Assembly: GCF_014698845.1 (NCBI RefSeq)
Contig: NZ_JACJTV010000001.1
Location: forward strand, 434,001 to 498,000
DNA length: 64,000 nucleotides
Reading direction: 5' to 3'
Origin: Coleofasciculus sp. FACHB-1120
Lineage (GTDB): Bacteria > Cyanobacteriota > Cyanobacteriia > Cyanobacteriales > FACHB-T130
Below the pieces are notes generated by a model. It saw only the letters and a list, made by a program, of their open reading frames with translations. It made no database searches and was not told the origin of the DNA. The translations under genes were made by a program, and so were the position numbers. Positions within the stretch are counted from its first letter, which is position 1, and each line of letters starts with the position of its first letter. Below, one piece after another: positions 9,509-18,750 of this stretch.

Positions 9509-10225
9509 ATGAACGCTCGCGCAATCAATTTTCAAGACCAGGCAAGACACCAACACGGTTCGCCGGTTTCATCGACCACCGGCGCAGTTCCAAGGCGTTT
9601 TAATCTAGTCACCTCAATATCTGGAGGACGCCAGAACCAATCCGTTCGCTCTCTACGCGCCTTAGCACAGGAAAAAGCTCAACACGGTGATCGCAATGGC
9701 GCGATCGCTATCCTGACGACCCTCATCGAACTGAACCCCACCAGTGCGGCTGACTATAACAACCGGGGGTTGATTTATTTCCAGAACGGTCAAAAGGAGC
9801 AAGCGATCGCCGACTATAACACGGCTTTGGAACTCGATCCCAACTTAGACAGTGTTTATAACAATCGCGCTAACTACTACGCTTCCCTAGGACAGTTGGC
9901 AGAAGCGATCGCCGACTACGAAATGACCCTGGATCTCAACCCTGGCAACGTTCGGGCTTGGATTAACCAAGGGATCACCTTTCGGGATCTGGGACTTTAC
10001 GACTTGGCGTTAGAAAATTTTGACCTAGTGCTGAGATTAGGTCAGCTACAAGGGAATATCTACGCAGAGCGGGGTCGTACCCATCATCTGCACGGCGACT
10101 GGAACTGCGCGATCGCTGATTATCAGAATGCTCTGGCTGTGCTGGCTCCTTTTGGTTCTGCCGGACGCTTGCGCTTGCAAGTCGAAAATTGGATGAACCA
10201 ACTGCTGAAACCTATCAGCGCTTGA
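9509..10225 (+). CDS. Tetratricopeptide repeat protein
   Basis: The start is set at ATG 9509 because GAGG lies 6 bases upstream; TTG 9497 and ATG 9503 are in frame. The 238-residue protein has a basic, unstructured first 55 residues, then at least four TPR units. Clear examples are ADYNNRGLIYFQNGQKEQAI, SVYNNRANYYASLGQLAEAI and RAWINQGITFRDLGLYDLAL, each with the W/G/Y/A/F pattern of 34-residue repeats. There is no signal peptide, so it is probably a cytoplasmic scaffold for protein interactions. The partner is unknown. A hairpin follows the stop. Confidence 0.88.
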   Translation: MNARAINFQDQARHQHGSPVSSTTGAVPRRFNLVTSISGGRQNQSVRSLRALAQEKAQHGDRNGAIAILTTLIELNPTSAADYNNRGLIYFQNGQKEQAIADYNTALELDPNLDSVYNNRANYYASLGQLAEAIADYEMTLDLNPGNVRAWINQGITFRDLGLYDLALENFDLVLRLGQLQGNIYAERGRTHHLHGDWNCAIADYQNALAVLAPFGSAGRLRLQVENWMNQLLKPISA

Positions 10226-10235
10226 GTAACCATTC

Positions 10236-10266
10236 AAAATTCAAAATTTAAAATATTTTGAATTTT
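10236..10266. terminator. Bidirectional AT-rich terminator between convergent genes
   Basis: AAAATTCAAAAT (10236-10247) and ATTTTGAATTTT (10255-10266) form a 12-bp stem between the convergent TPR gene and the minus-strand gene ending at 10280. A/T tracts flank both sides. Confidence 0.65.
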
Positions 10267-10279
10267 TATTCATCACTTG

Positions 10280-10696
10280 TTACTCATCACTCGTATTATT
10301 ATCCAGCCACACAACTTGACGCTGAGAGGGGTCTACTCGATGGCTTTGTTCCTGCATCACGCTTTTGGCTTGCTGGGGATCAAAGTAGCGGCTGAAGTTA
10401 TTACTTAAACGATTGACACGTTTTTCTGTGCGCTTCACTTCTTCTCGGATTTCTCCCAGCTTTGTTTGCTGAGAAAGATGGTAAGGCAAAAGTTGTGCGA
10501 GAGCCGCGATCGCTGCCGCTGAAAGCACTACATTTACCGCTAATTTAGCTGTCGTTTCTATTGCGATCGCCCGGTTAGGATGGCGTCGCGGTTGTCGCCG
10601 CGTCCGAGGAACTACCCGGCTGTTTGGTGCCGGTTGCTGATGAGGTTGTAAGGGTTCAATAGCATTCATGGTGTCAGGATACCACTCTAGACGCAA
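10280..10696 (-). CDS. Hypothetical single-pass membrane protein
   Basis: The product is 138 residues (a start at the internal MNAIEP, residue 10, is also possible). The N-terminal third is rich in Pro and Arg (SRVVPRTRRQPRRHPNR). A single membrane helix follows at about 55-75 (AVNVVLSAAAIAALAQLLP). The C-terminal half is charged and helical (LGEIREEVKRTEKRVNRLSNNFSRYFD), a likely short coiled coil. The layout suggests a cytoplasmic N-terminus and a coiled-coil outside or in the periplasm. It resembles hypotheticals of cyanobacteria but no function is known. Confidence 0.7.
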   Translation of the reverse strand: MRLEWYPDTMNAIEPLQPHQQPAPNSRVVPRTRRQPRRHPNRAIAIETTAKLAVNVVLSAAAIAALAQLLPYHLSQQTKLGEIREEVKRTEKRVNRLSNNFSRYFDPQQAKSVMQEQSHRVDPSQRQVVWLDNNTSDE

Positions 10697-10911
10697 GCGC
10701 CACTATGTCTGTCGATAGATGTCAAAGGCTTTAAGGGAGGTACACCTGCCTAGAGTTGCTGCAAGTGTATTCAGAAAGTAGAGAATGGGTGCTAAGGACT
10801 AGAAACGAGGGGAAGAGGGAGCGGGAGAAGGGGAGTCGATGTGTACTGAAGCCCTTTCATCCCCTCACTCTCTCTTGCCATCAGCGGCTAGTCCCTAGCA
10901 AGGGGTGACAT

Positions 10912-11007
10912 CTACTTGTACAGTTCCGTTGATAGCCGGAATGCCATGATGCCAGCAAACAGCGCCACAACTAAAGCAATATACACTTGGGTATCGGATA
11001 TCGACAT
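10912..11007 (-). CDS. psaM: Photosystem I reaction centre subunit XII
   Basis: This 31-residue ORF reads MSISDTQVYIALVVALFAG and ends AFRLSTELYK. SDTQ at the start, the single hydrophobic helix and the terminal RLSTELYK are the PsaM signature; PsaM is a 31-residue subunit at the PSI trimer interface with PsaB/PsaI. An AGGAG sequence lies 9 bases before the ATG. It stands alone between a coiled-coil membrane protein gene and a TerC-family gene. Confidence 0.96.
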   Translation of the reverse strand: MSISDTQVYIALVVALFAGIMAFRLSTELYK

Positions 11008-11261
11008 CGTTTACCAACTCCTTATTTCAGGTTTATAGTTCAACAATTTCGGCTAAATTATGCCCAATCTAACCATCTTGTAACAAGATGCAACACAGCT
11101 GCGTAAAAATTCTAGCTCTACCATTTGGCTTCCTTAATGGAATTTCCGACTAATTTTTCCCGACAAAGGTTAAGCTTAGTTAAGACAGCAATCATTTTGG
11201 CACAATTTAGCCAGTTAATTTTTGCTTTTAGTTTGATAGTTCCAGTTTGAAGCTTGCGTGA

Positions 11262-11981
11262 ATGCTAGACCAAATCCTGAACTCTCCGCTCAATCCGGGA
11301 CTTGAAGCTCCCCTTGTACTGCTTGTTCTAGTTGTATTAGAGGCAGTGCTGTCAGCGGATAACGCGATCGCCCTAGCAGCTATTGCCCAAGGCTTAGAAG
11401 ACAGCGCGCTCCAGCGTCGCGCCCTCAATTTCGGATTAGCAGTTGCCTACATCCTCCGAATCACTTTGATTCTGACAGCAACCTGGGTGGTTCAGTTCTG
11501 GCAGTTTGAGTTATTGGGGGCACTCTATCTGCTTTGGCTGGTGTTTCAGTATTTTACTTCCGACGAAGAGGAAGATCGGGAACATCATGGGCCGCGATTT
11601 GCTTCTCTATGGCAGGCAATTCCGATAATCGCCGTCACCGATTTAGCTTTTTCCCTTGATAGCGTCACTACAGCGATCGCAATTTCTAAAGATACCTGGC
11701 TGGTTCTCACCGGAGGTACGATTGGAGTGATTACGCTACGGTTTATGGCTGGCTTATTCATCCGTTGGCTCGATGAATTTGTCCATCTTCAGGATGCTGG
11801 CTATATCACCGTTGCCCTTGTAGGATTACGATTGCTTTGCAAAGCAATTCAACCAGATTTGGTGCCGCCAGAGTGGTTAACCATTGCCTGTATTGGGGTG
11901 ATATTCGCTTGGGGATTTTCTCAGCGCGTCCCCGGTGAGCAAACCGCAGAGATTCAGCAGAAGGAAGAGCAAAAGCGTTAG
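11262..11981 (+). CDS. TerC-family integral membrane protein
   Basis: The 239-residue protein has about seven membrane helices. The family motifs are EAVLSADNAIALAAIAQGL (about residues 27-45), with the Asp-Asn pair, and ITDLAFSLDSVTTAIAISKDT-type second half motif (about 125-145), with acidic residues inside helices. These match TerC/Alx-type proteins, linked to tellurite resistance and, more recently, Mn2+ export. In cyanobacteria and chloroplasts related proteins affect thylakoid biogenesis and Mn homeostasis. Metal transport is the likely role but not shown here. The gene is convergent with ndk, with a shared hairpin between them. Confidence 0.85.
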   Translation: MLDQILNSPLNPGLEAPLVLLVLVVLEAVLSADNAIALAAIAQGLEDSALQRRALNFGLAVAYILRITLILTATWVVQFWQFELLGALYLLWLVFQYFTSDEEEDREHHGPRFASLWQAIPIIAVTDLAFSLDSVTTAIAISKDTWLVLTGGTIGVITLRFMAGLFIRWLDEFVHLQDAGYITVALVGLRLLCKAIQPDLVPPEWLTIACIGVIFAWGFSQRVPGEQTAEIQQKEEQKR

Positions 11982-11999
11982 GCAAAATAAAAGCGTTGG

Positions 12000-12080
12000 G
12001 AATGGCTAATCGCCGATAGCAGATTATTTAAGAACCGTGTTTAAGAGCCGTTCTTACGAGCCGTCCGCGATTAGCCATTC
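12000..12080. terminator. Bidirectional terminator between TerC gene and ndk
   Basis: GAATGGCTAATCGC (12000-12013) and GCGATTAGCCATTC (12067-12080) are exact inverted repeats of 14 bp enclosing a second small stem (AAGAAC/GTTCTT). The structure sits between two convergent stops. Confidence 0.7.
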
Positions 12081-12085
12081 ACTAC

Positions 12086-12535
12086 TTACTCGTAGATCCA
12101 GGAAGTCAAGCTCGGCTTCCAGCTCACCAGTTCTTCATCTTTAAACCACAGAGCAATCTCGCGCTGCGCGGTTTCGATAGCGTCGGAACCGTGGATGAGG
12201 TTGCGACCAATACTAACTCCATAATCGCCGCGAATTGTACCCGGTTCAGCGGTCAGGGGGTTGGTCGCCCCAATTATTTTTCTAGCGGCTGCGACCACTC
12301 CATCGGCTTCCCATACCGTCGCGACTACTGGACCAGAGGTGATAAACTCGACCAAACCCGCAAAAAACGGTCTTTCTCGGTGTACGTCATAGTGCTGCTC
12401 TGCCAGTTCCCGGCTCACACTCATCAACTTTAAGCCAACCAGAGTAAAACCTTTGGCTTCAAAGCGCCGGATGACCTCACCCGCGAGGTTGCGCTGTACA
12501 CCATCAGGCTTGACCATGACAAATGTCCGTTCCAA
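12086..12535 (-). CDS. ndk: Nucleoside diphosphate kinase
   Basis: Ndk moves the terminal phosphate between nucleoside tri- and diphosphates via a phosphohistidine. The 149-residue length is standard. Motifs are [15 protein letters not shown] at the N-terminus, [17 protein letters not shown], and the active-site [20 protein letters not shown], with the catalytic His at about residue 115. The start is TTG (12535), supported by a GGAG placed 6 bases upstream; the only nearby ATG (residue 7) would delete a conserved strand. Confidence 0.97.
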   Translation of the reverse strand: MERTFVMVKPDGVQRNLAGEVIRRFEAKGFTLVGLKLMSVSRELAEQHYDVHRERPFFAGLVEFITSGPVVATVWEADGVVAAARKIIGATNPLTAEPGTIRGDYGVSIGRNLIHGSDAIETAQREIALWFKDEELVSWKPSLTSWIYE

Positions 12536-12591
12536 GTTTATCTCCTTTAGATTTTACAAACTGATACAAAACACAGATTAGACTAGAAGGC

Positions 12592-12750
12592 TTTTTAACG
12601 CAAAGGGCGCAAAGGTTTACGCAAAAGGACACGAAGATCAACTTTAAGTAAATTCCCACCGCGTTGACACTCCCAAATTGAGCATCTCACCCAAATCTCC
12701 TTTGGCTACCTTTGCGGTTTCCTTCGCGTACCTTTGCGTTAAAAGTTTAA
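12592..12750. repeat. Inverted ACGCAAAGG-type intergenic repeat
   Basis: TTTTTAACGCAAAGG at the left and the complementary CCTTTGCGTTAAAA at the right bracket further internal copies (GCGCAAAGG, CCTTTGCGG). It fills the gap between ddl and ndk. Similar CGCAAAGG/CTCTGCG strings also occur near 35090-35130. This type of repeat is widespread in cyanobacterial intergenic DNA. Confidence 0.65.
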
Positions 12751-12766
12751 ATGAATTGCCGCCAAT

Positions 12767-13858
12767 CTACCCGTTATGACGTTCTAAGGCTAGTTGGATC
12801 AGTTGATCGACTAATTCTGGGAAAGCAACACCCGTCGCCCGCCAAAGTTGGGGATACATACTCGTTGCCGTAAAACCTGGCATCGTATTGATTTCATTAA
12901 TCAATACTTCTCCTGTCGCTTCAACATAGAAAAAATCCACCCGTCCTAAACCAGCTCCATCAACTGCTGCAAACGCTTGGAGAGCCATTTCTTGGATTTG
13001 AGTAGAGACGGCATCTGGCACACTTGCCGGGATTGCTAAATCCGCTCGTCCCTGGGTGTACTTCGTTTCGTAGTCGTAAAAATCACTGTCAAAGGTAATT
13101 TCTCCAACGACAGAAGCCTTAGGATTATCATTCCCTAAAACGGCACATTCTAACTCCCGCGCCACCACACCTGCTTCCACAATCAGGCGACGGTCGTAGC
13201 TGGCGGCGTTATCGAGGGCCGTTTCTAACTCAGCACGCGATCGCACTTTGGAAATTCCCACCGATGAACCTAAATTCGCCGGTTTCACAAAACAGGGATA
13301 GTCGAGTGTCGCTTCAATTTCTTCGCAAAGCTTGGGGAAAACACAAGGATTTGACCACACTTGCGATCGGTTAACGGTGATATATTTCACTTGAGGCAAT
13401 CCCGCATGGGCAAATGCCATTTTCATGGCAATTTTGTCCATTCCTACCGCGGAACCTAAAACCCCAGTCCCGATAAAAGGCACCTGCATTAATTTAATCA
13501 TCCCCTGAACGGTGCCATCTTCCCCATTCGGGCCGTGGAGGATGGGAAACCAGACATCTACCTCAGCCGCTTGGGGGGGAAATTGCCAGCGAGTTGCATT
13601 TTCGAGGCTGGGTAAAGGTTGCTGAGAGTTTCCTGAGGCGAGTGCGGATTCTGGCGGTTTTCCAGAGGCTAAAACTTGTTGAGCCAGTTCCCCGGCTTGC
13701 CAACGTCCATCCTTGTGGATGTAGAAAGGCAGGAGTTCGTACTTAGCGCTGTTTTGCTCGGCACTCAAAGCTTGCGCGATCGCCCGTGCCGAACTTAGCG
13801 AAACTTCATGTTCTCCCGAACAACCCCCAAACAGCAATCCCACCCGCATTTTATTCAT
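12767..13858 (-). CDS. ddl: D-alanine--D-alanine ligase
   Basis: Ddl makes the D-Ala-D-Ala dipeptide for peptidoglycan, with ATP. The start is set at ATG 13858 ([21 protein letters not shown]), giving 363 residues; the open frame extends 29 codons upstream without conserved sequence. The Gly-rich start with SGEHEVS, the ATP-grasp core with [16 protein letters not shown], and the C-terminal [20 protein letters not shown] motif (Mg2+ and substrate residues) are all present. No other murein genes adjoin it. Confidence 0.96.
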   Translation of the reverse strand: MNKMRVGLLFGGCSGEHEVSLSSARAIAQALSAEQNSAKYELLPFYIHKDGRWQAGELAQQVLASGKPPESALASGNSQQPLPSLENATRWQFPPQAAEVDVWFPILHGPNGEDGTVQGMIKLMQVPFIGTGVLGSAVGMDKIAMKMAFAHAGLPQVKYITVNRSQVWSNPCVFPKLCEEIEATLDYPCFVKPANLGSSVGISKVRSRAELETALDNAASYDRRLIVEAGVVARELECAVLGNDNPKASVVGEITFDSDFYDYETKYTQGRADLAIPASVPDAVSTQIQEMALQAFAAVDGAGLGRVDFFYVEATGEVLINEINTMPGFTATSMYPQLWRATGVAFPELVDQLIQLALERHNG

Positions 13859-13981
13859 TTCGGATACTCCTGACACTGCACACCGCCGATAGTTTACTAC
13901 AGCCGAGAGGCGTAGAGACGAACTCCGATACGGGAACTCTCTCAACCCTCTTTCTTATGATGCCAGTGTTATTTGCCTCGC

Positions 13982-14575
13982 TCAGGAGCGGACAACGAGT
14001 TTCCAGGGACGTTGGACAGTCATCGCCTCTTCCGGCTCCAGCACGGCAATCCGCCATCCTCTGCCCCAAGGTCGTGCCAGGACGACCCGATCGGGATTCG
14101 CCGCTTTGACCTTTTGAGCCGCCGTAGTTGTCAACTCGCTAAGTGCGATTTTTTCCACGGCTGGAGGTGCGCTAGCGACTGGTGTCAGGTCTGGGGGAGT
14201 CTGAAGGGTGGGTGTTGCCGTGGGGGCTGGCGTCGTGGCGGTGGAAGCCTGGAGGCTTGGTTTGGCAGTGGGGAGGGGTGCCTTAGCGGTGGAAGTTTGA
14301 ATCGCCTGAACCGGGGGTTTTTTACCCTTGAGCTGAAGCGGTTCCTGTTTAGGAAGAATCAGTTGACGAGTGCTAACACCGAGTAAGTAAGTAAAGCGGC
14401 AAGTCAACCAAGCAATGCTTCCCGTAGCAATTGCCGTCCAATACACCAATATCAGCGCGTTGTATAAAGTGTAAGCAATGCGAGGGGGAAGATAAACCGC
14501 TTCTTGTAAGTCTCGCCGGAGGAGTGGGAGGCGAGAGCTTACTTCAAGTTTCCACAAGGTGATAAATGTTTTCAT
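13982..14575 (-). CDS. Hypothetical membrane-anchored protein with Pro/Thr/Ala linker
   Basis: The 197-residue protein starts with a short amphipathic segment, then one hydrophobic helix (about residues 38-62, ALILVYWTAIATGSIAWLTC). Next come about 70 residues rich in Thr, Pro and Ala (TATTPAPTATPTLQTPPDLT), a flexible linker. A compact C-terminal part (about 150-197) contains VLARPWGRGWRIAVLEPEEAMTVQRPWKLVV. The architecture suggests a membrane anchor presenting a small domain across the periplasm. No known family is recognised. It lies between ddl and miaB on the same strand, with gaps over 40 bases. Confidence 0.7.
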   Translation of the reverse strand: MKTFITLWKLEVSSRLPLLRRDLQEAVYLPPRIAYTLYNALILVYWTAIATGSIAWLTCRFTYLLGVSTRQLILPKQEPLQLKGKKPPVQAIQTSTAKAPLPTAKPSLQASTATTPAPTATPTLQTPPDLTPVASAPPAVEKIALSELTTTAAQKVKAANPDRVVLARPWGRGWRIAVLEPEEAMTVQRPWKLVVRS

Positions 14576-14619
14576 AGCAGATGCTAGCAGCGCGAAATCC
14601 TCTGAGCCACCTAAAAATC

Positions 14620-15984
14620 TTATACCGGCACTGGCTGATGCACTTCCAATGCTTCTCCAGTCAAACTAAACGCGCGAATTTCGGTGATTTTGACTTTCAC
14701 CACTTGACCTTTGAGTTCGGCAATGTTGCCGGTAAAGAAGGTGAGACGGTTACCCCGCGTGCGTCCCATTACCTGAGTGGGATCTTTGATATTTTGCTCT
14801 TCAACCAAGACTTCTTCGATGCGACCGAAGTAACGCTGGGACGCTTGAGCCGCTTTAATTGAAACTAAGTGATTGAGACGTTGAAGGCGATCGCTTTTTA
14901 CCTGTTCGCTCAGCTGATTCTCCCACAGGGCTGCGGGTGTCCCCGGACGAGGAGAATAAGCAGCCGTATTTAACAGGTCAAAACCAATTTCTTCCACTAA
15001 GCGCAGCGTATTCTCAAACTGTTCCTCGGTTTCTCCAGGGAACCCGACAATCGCATCCGCACTAATTGAGGCATCTGGCATATACCGACGAATCGTGTCA
15101 ATGATGCGGCGATATTTCTCATGAGTGTAACCCCGTGCCATTGCCTTCAAAATGTCGTTATCTCCCGACTGGAAGGGAATGTGGAAATGTTCGCACACGT
15201 TGGGCAATTCGGCACAAGCTCGAATTAACCGTTCGGTGAAATAGCGAGGATGGCTGGTTGCAAACCGAATTCGGTCAATCCCCGGCACATCATGAACGTA
15301 ATAAAGCAAGTCTGTCAGCGTATTCTGGTGTCGCCCTTCTGCCGTGATTCCGGGCAAATCCCGTCCGTAGGCGTCGATATTTTGCCCCAGTAGGGTGATT
15401 TCCTTATATCCTTGACGCGCTATTTCCTCCATTTCGGCGCGAATCGCTTCTGGAGTCCGTGATTGCTCGACGCCGCGAACGCTGGGAACCACGCAGTAAG
15501 TACAGCGTTCATTGCAGCCGTAAATTACATTCACCCAAGCTGTCACTTTACTGTCGCGGCGCGGCCTGGTGATGTCTTCAATGATATGAACTGCCTCAGT
15601 CGCCACCACCTGATTGCCGTTGAATACCTGTTCCAGCAAATCTTGGAGGCGATTGGCGTGTTGCGGCCCCATGACTAAGTCTAATTCTGGCACCCGCCGC
15701 AACAGTGCTTCCCCTTCCTGCTGAGCGACACAACCCGCAACTACCAGTGTTAAATCTGGTTGTTCGTGCTTGCGCTTCGCCTGTCTGCCTAGGTAGGAAT
15801 AAACTTTTTGCTCAGCGTTATCCCGAATGGTGCAGGTGTTGTACAGGATCAGGTTTGCATTTTCAGGTTCCTCTGACCATTCAAAGCCCATATTTTCCAG
15901 GATGCCAGCCATACGCTCTGAGTCGGCTTTGTTCATCTGGCAGCCAAAGGTGGTGATGTGATACCGGCGGGGAGAAGTGGTCAT
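14620..15984 (-). CDS. miaB: tRNA-2-methylthio-N6-dimethylallyladenosine synthase
   Basis: MiaB adds a methylthio group to i6A37 of tRNA by radical SAM chemistry. The 454-residue protein has the UPF0004 domain with cluster ligands Cys15 ([11 protein letters not shown]), Cys51 ([11 protein letters not shown]) and Cys85 ([11 protein letters not shown]). The radical SAM motif CNERCTYC follows at about 157-164, and a C-terminal TRAM domain is present from about 380. The phrases [14 protein letters not shown] and [17 protein letters not shown] are MiaB-typical. The set in this window thus covers two different anticodon-loop modifications (Tgt at 34, MiaB at 37). Confidence 0.96.
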   Translation of the reverse strand: MTTSPRRYHITTFGCQMNKADSERMAGILENMGFEWSEEPENANLILYNTCTIRDNAEQKVYSYLGRQAKRKHEQPDLTLVVAGCVAQQEGEALLRRVPELDLVMGPQHANRLQDLLEQVFNGNQVVATEAVHIIEDITRPRRDSKVTAWVNVIYGCNERCTYCVVPSVRGVEQSRTPEAIRAEMEEIARQGYKEITLLGQNIDAYGRDLPGITAEGRHQNTLTDLLYYVHDVPGIDRIRFATSHPRYFTERLIRACAELPNVCEHFHIPFQSGDNDILKAMARGYTHEKYRRIIDTIRRYMPDASISADAIVGFPGETEEQFENTLRLVEEIGFDLLNTAAYSPRPGTPAALWENQLSEQVKSDRLQRLNHLVSIKAAQASQRYFGRIEEVLVEEQNIKDPTQVMGRTRGNRLTFFTGNIAELKGQVVKVKITEIRAFSLTGEALEVHQPVPV

Positions 15985-16381
15985 GGACGGCTACAACAAA
16001 TCAATGAAAGTAATCGGAACTGTATATCTATAGTACCTATCTGGAGAATACAGCTATCGCGTCTTTACATCGAAAACTTCCAAAATTGCCCGTGAGCGTT
16101 GCCAAAGTTCGAGAGCGATCGCTCTCACGGTAGCCAAGCACCTATATCCAAGCATCTATAACCCCAGCAGCGGTGAGTCGGCGTTCTTACCCCTTCAGGC
16201 AAGCCTATATTTTCTGACGCTTGTAAAAAATTGCGGGAACAAAGTAGGGCGTTTATTCTACGAATTCAGCAAGAAATTACTGCATTTTAAACTCAGTTAT
16301 TCAGATTGTTTTGCAATTTTATCCTGATTATGCATCAGAGAGTCCGAATCAGGCAATAGAAGCTCTGACGAGACATCTACT
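15985..16381. other. Intergenic region upstream of miaB
   Basis: This contains the HIP1-centred palindrome GAGAGCGATCGCTCTC at 16111-16126 and otherwise AT-rich sequence. No gene is supported. It should hold the promoters of miaB and of the 16382 small ORF. Confidence 0.4.
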
Positions 16382-16612
16382 ATGCGCCTTTACAGCTCCC
16401 TCTTCTTATCAAGCCTGTTAGTTACTGGTTTTGCGGTGAATTTACCAAACGTTCGGGATCTCTCGGAAAATTTGCAGCAAACAGATTCAGCTCAAAAACA
16501 CTTATTCACCCATGATTCAAGGCATGACAGTGCCCATCGCGGTAGCGGACGAAGAGGAAGAGGAAATTCTGAAGCCGCTTTGAGGGCGTCGCTTCATCTT
16601 GATTTGACATAG
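16382..16612 (+). CDS. Small secreted or leader-type protein with GSGRRGRG tail
   Basis: The 76-residue ORF starts with a signal-like segment (MRLYSSLFLSSLLVTGFAV) and then becomes polar and His/Arg-rich, with HDSAHRGSGRRGRGNSEAA. The HRGSGRR segment recalls short conserved tails in small cyanobacterial exported proteins, but I cannot name a family. There is no clear ribosome site. A strong terminator lies 97 bases downstream on the same strand, which supports transcription. Confidence 0.45.
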   Translation: MRLYSSLFLSSLLVTGFAVNLPNVRDLSENLQQTDSAQKHLFTHDSRHDSAHRGSGRRGRGNSEAALRASLHLDLT

Positions 16613-17122
16613 AAGTCAACCCAGGCTCGCCCAGTTCCACAGGTCGGTTTTTCTATTTTCTGTGAGGATTAAAACAGTCAACATTAGCCAAATAATCACC
16701 AAATTCTAAAAGCCCGTTTTCTTGAAGAAAACGGGCTTTTTGTATGAGCCTTTTGGATTGGCTTATTTCACCTTGTTTTAAGAAAAATAGATAATTTTTT
16801 AGCCAAAAAATTGTAGATAAATTCTCTATTAGATGCAATACATTAGTATGGGGTATGGCATTGCCCTGCCCCCTACTGAACGTTAGAATCGCAATATATT
16901 TCACCCAGCAGAGAAACCCCAATAGAGAAACGCCATAGATGTAACCTTGGAAATTAGCGAAGAAGGCGATCGCTCTCTGGGTTGATGAAGGTCTGGTTTA
17001 ATGAAGGAGTCGCCCGAGGATAGAGAAAGGCGAGATTTCGAGCCTTGAGGGTCTGTAGAGGCACTCTTGCTTGCGCCCCTACAGAAGATTCAACGAGACT
17101 TCAAAACAACATTGATAGGCTC
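16613..17122. other. Intergenic region with one strong terminator
   Basis: Apart from the hairpin at 16709-16742 nothing is supported. A minus-strand open frame (16653-16922) is interrupted in meaning by that hairpin and has no recognisable sequence. Short direct phrases (CGCCCCTACAG-like) occur near 17080. Confidence 0.4.
16709..16742 (+). terminator. Strong intrinsic terminator, CCCGTTTTC type
   Basis: AAAAGCCCGTTTTCTT and AAGAAAACGGGCTTTT form a 16-bp perfect stem around GA, running into TTTTTG. A near twin lies at 24789-24815. Confidence 0.85.
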
Positions 17123-18556
17123 CTAGGCTGGTTTCCAGGTGCCGTGGAAGCTAGGGGGGATCGTACTGGGTAATCCCAAACGACACGCAGGTTGCTCCGA
17201 AAGGCGATCGCTATTCATAACCCAGACTTCGCTAGTATCGGTGTTGCCGTCATACACCACCGTTAACGCCCAACCCTGTTCGGGATTTAGAGCATCAGGG
17301 GCATAGATGGGTTCTGAGGGATAACGATTCTCACCCAAATCGGCTTCTTCTAGAGTGTCAGTTTTAGAGTCAAAACGAGCGATCGCGCCAAATTGTTCTT
17401 GGCTAATCTCTACACCCTGCCGATGTACCGATAGATAAGTATGGGGCGAAGCTTGACCAACCAGATGCTGTGGCACAACCGGGAACTCACAGTGCCGATC
17501 TAAGACTTCTTGGATGCTTGTTACCTGACTCCTTGCCGGGTTGAGATGAATTTGCCACAGGGTACTCTTGACACGAGTCCGGGTTTCACCCGTCGCGACT
17601 TCTTTGAGATACTGATTGGTCTGAAAGTCTTCGTAGCGGACAACATCCACAATTACCGATCCGCTGGCATCTACATAGCCATTCGCAAAGTGCCACTGAT
17701 ACCAGGGTTCAGTTTCGCCACGACTTACCAACGACAGGGTTTCGCGGTCAAAAACCAAAAACTGAGTTCCCAGCTTTGGTTGCCACTCCAGCGCATCGCT
17801 ATAGCTGCTGATGCCTGTTAGCAATGGCAGCGCGTTCACTCGCACTGGCGGCACGAAAAAGACTAAATACTGCCCAGCGAGGACAAAATCATGCACCATT
17901 GGGATGCCATCTAGTTGAACTGCCGTCTTTTGGAGAATCTTGCCTGTGGAGTCACTTTTATAAATATTCAGGGTTGCATTCCGTCCGGGTGAAACCCCAA
18001 AGTTAAAAATTTCCCCAGTCTGGGCGTCGCGCTTGGGATGAGCGGAATAAGATAATCCGTCACCCAATCCCGATAAATTATCTAATCCCCAAGTTTCCAG
18101 GGTTTGCAGGTCGAGGGCGTGGGGTTTGCCGCCTTCCCACAGTGCCAGCAGTTTATCCGGCAAAGCCAGTACCGAGGTATTGGCGGCATTTTTAATCGGT
18201 TTGAACCATTGATTCCAGATGGGGCCTGGTGCGGTCATGCCATAGTTGCCATAGAGCAATTGATTTGCTTTGGCTTCCTCTTGGTATCCCTCTGATTGAA
18301 CGTAGCGATAGACACCAGAGGCACCAGCATCACTGAAATGCACCCCTAGAATCGCACCATCCCCATCAAACCAGTGTCCCACCCGGATGCCGCCACGTTC
18401 TAAGCGGGCTGGGCCGTTGCGGTAGAGGGTGCCGCGCAACCCTTCCGGGATTTTGCCAGAAAGGAGCGGGAGGGGAGTCAGAGGAAATTCTTGTGCAGGT
18501 TGGGCGATCGCATTTGCCCAAGCTTTACGGGTTGACGGTTTCGTGGCTGTGGTCAT
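17123..18556 (-). CDS. Carotenoid cleavage oxygenase (apocarotenoid oxygenase type)
   Basis: This RPE65/CCO-family enzyme cleaves a polyene double bond with O2, using non-haem Fe(II). The 477-residue length matches cyanobacterial apocarotenoid-15,15'-oxygenase. The four iron-ligand histidines are recognisable in YSAHPKRD, PMVHDFVL, QWHFANGY and the C-terminal SFHGTWKP. The N-terminal LRGTLYRNGPARLERGG and HWFDGDGAI motifs are also family features. The product is soluble with no signal peptide. Retinal formation from apocarotenals is the likely reaction. It is divergent from the carbonic anhydrase gene, sharing a 190-base promoter region. Confidence 0.9.
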   Translation of the reverse strand: MTTATKPSTRKAWANAIAQPAQEFPLTPLPLLSGKIPEGLRGTLYRNGPARLERGGIRVGHWFDGDGAILGVHFSDAGASGVYRYVQSEGYQEEAKANQLLYGNYGMTAPGPIWNQWFKPIKNAANTSVLALPDKLLALWEGGKPHALDLQTLETWGLDNLSGLGDGLSYSAHPKRDAQTGEIFNFGVSPGRNATLNIYKSDSTGKILQKTAVQLDGIPMVHDFVLAGQYLVFFVPPVRVNALPLLTGISSYSDALEWQPKLGTQFLVFDRETLSLVSRGETEPWYQWHFANGYVDASGSVIVDVVRYEDFQTNQYLKEVATGETRTRVKSTLWQIHLNPARSQVTSIQEVLDRHCEFPVVPQHLVGQASPHTYLSVHRQGVEISQEQFGAIARFDSKTDTLEEADLGENRYPSEPIYAPDALNPEQGWALTVVYDGNTDTSEVWVMNSDRLSEQPACRLGLPSTIPPSFHGTWKPA

Positions 18557-18750
18557 AGTTCAGAAATAGAACGCAACAGAATGGGGATAAAATTAAGTAA
18601 TGTTAAGCAAGGTCTTTCTTGAGTGTGAACGATCTTGCGGGCGTGCTGCTATATGAGAGGAAGTGCGATCGCAAAACGCCGACGTGTCGGTTCGCATCCT
18701 ATGATTTACAGGGAAGGGATCGCGATCGCTAGAGTAAAAATTGGCTTTAT

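Noticed and set aside
16653-16922. Minus-strand 89-codon open frame
   Set aside because: A strong terminator hairpin of the other strand lies inside it and the sequence resembles no protein.
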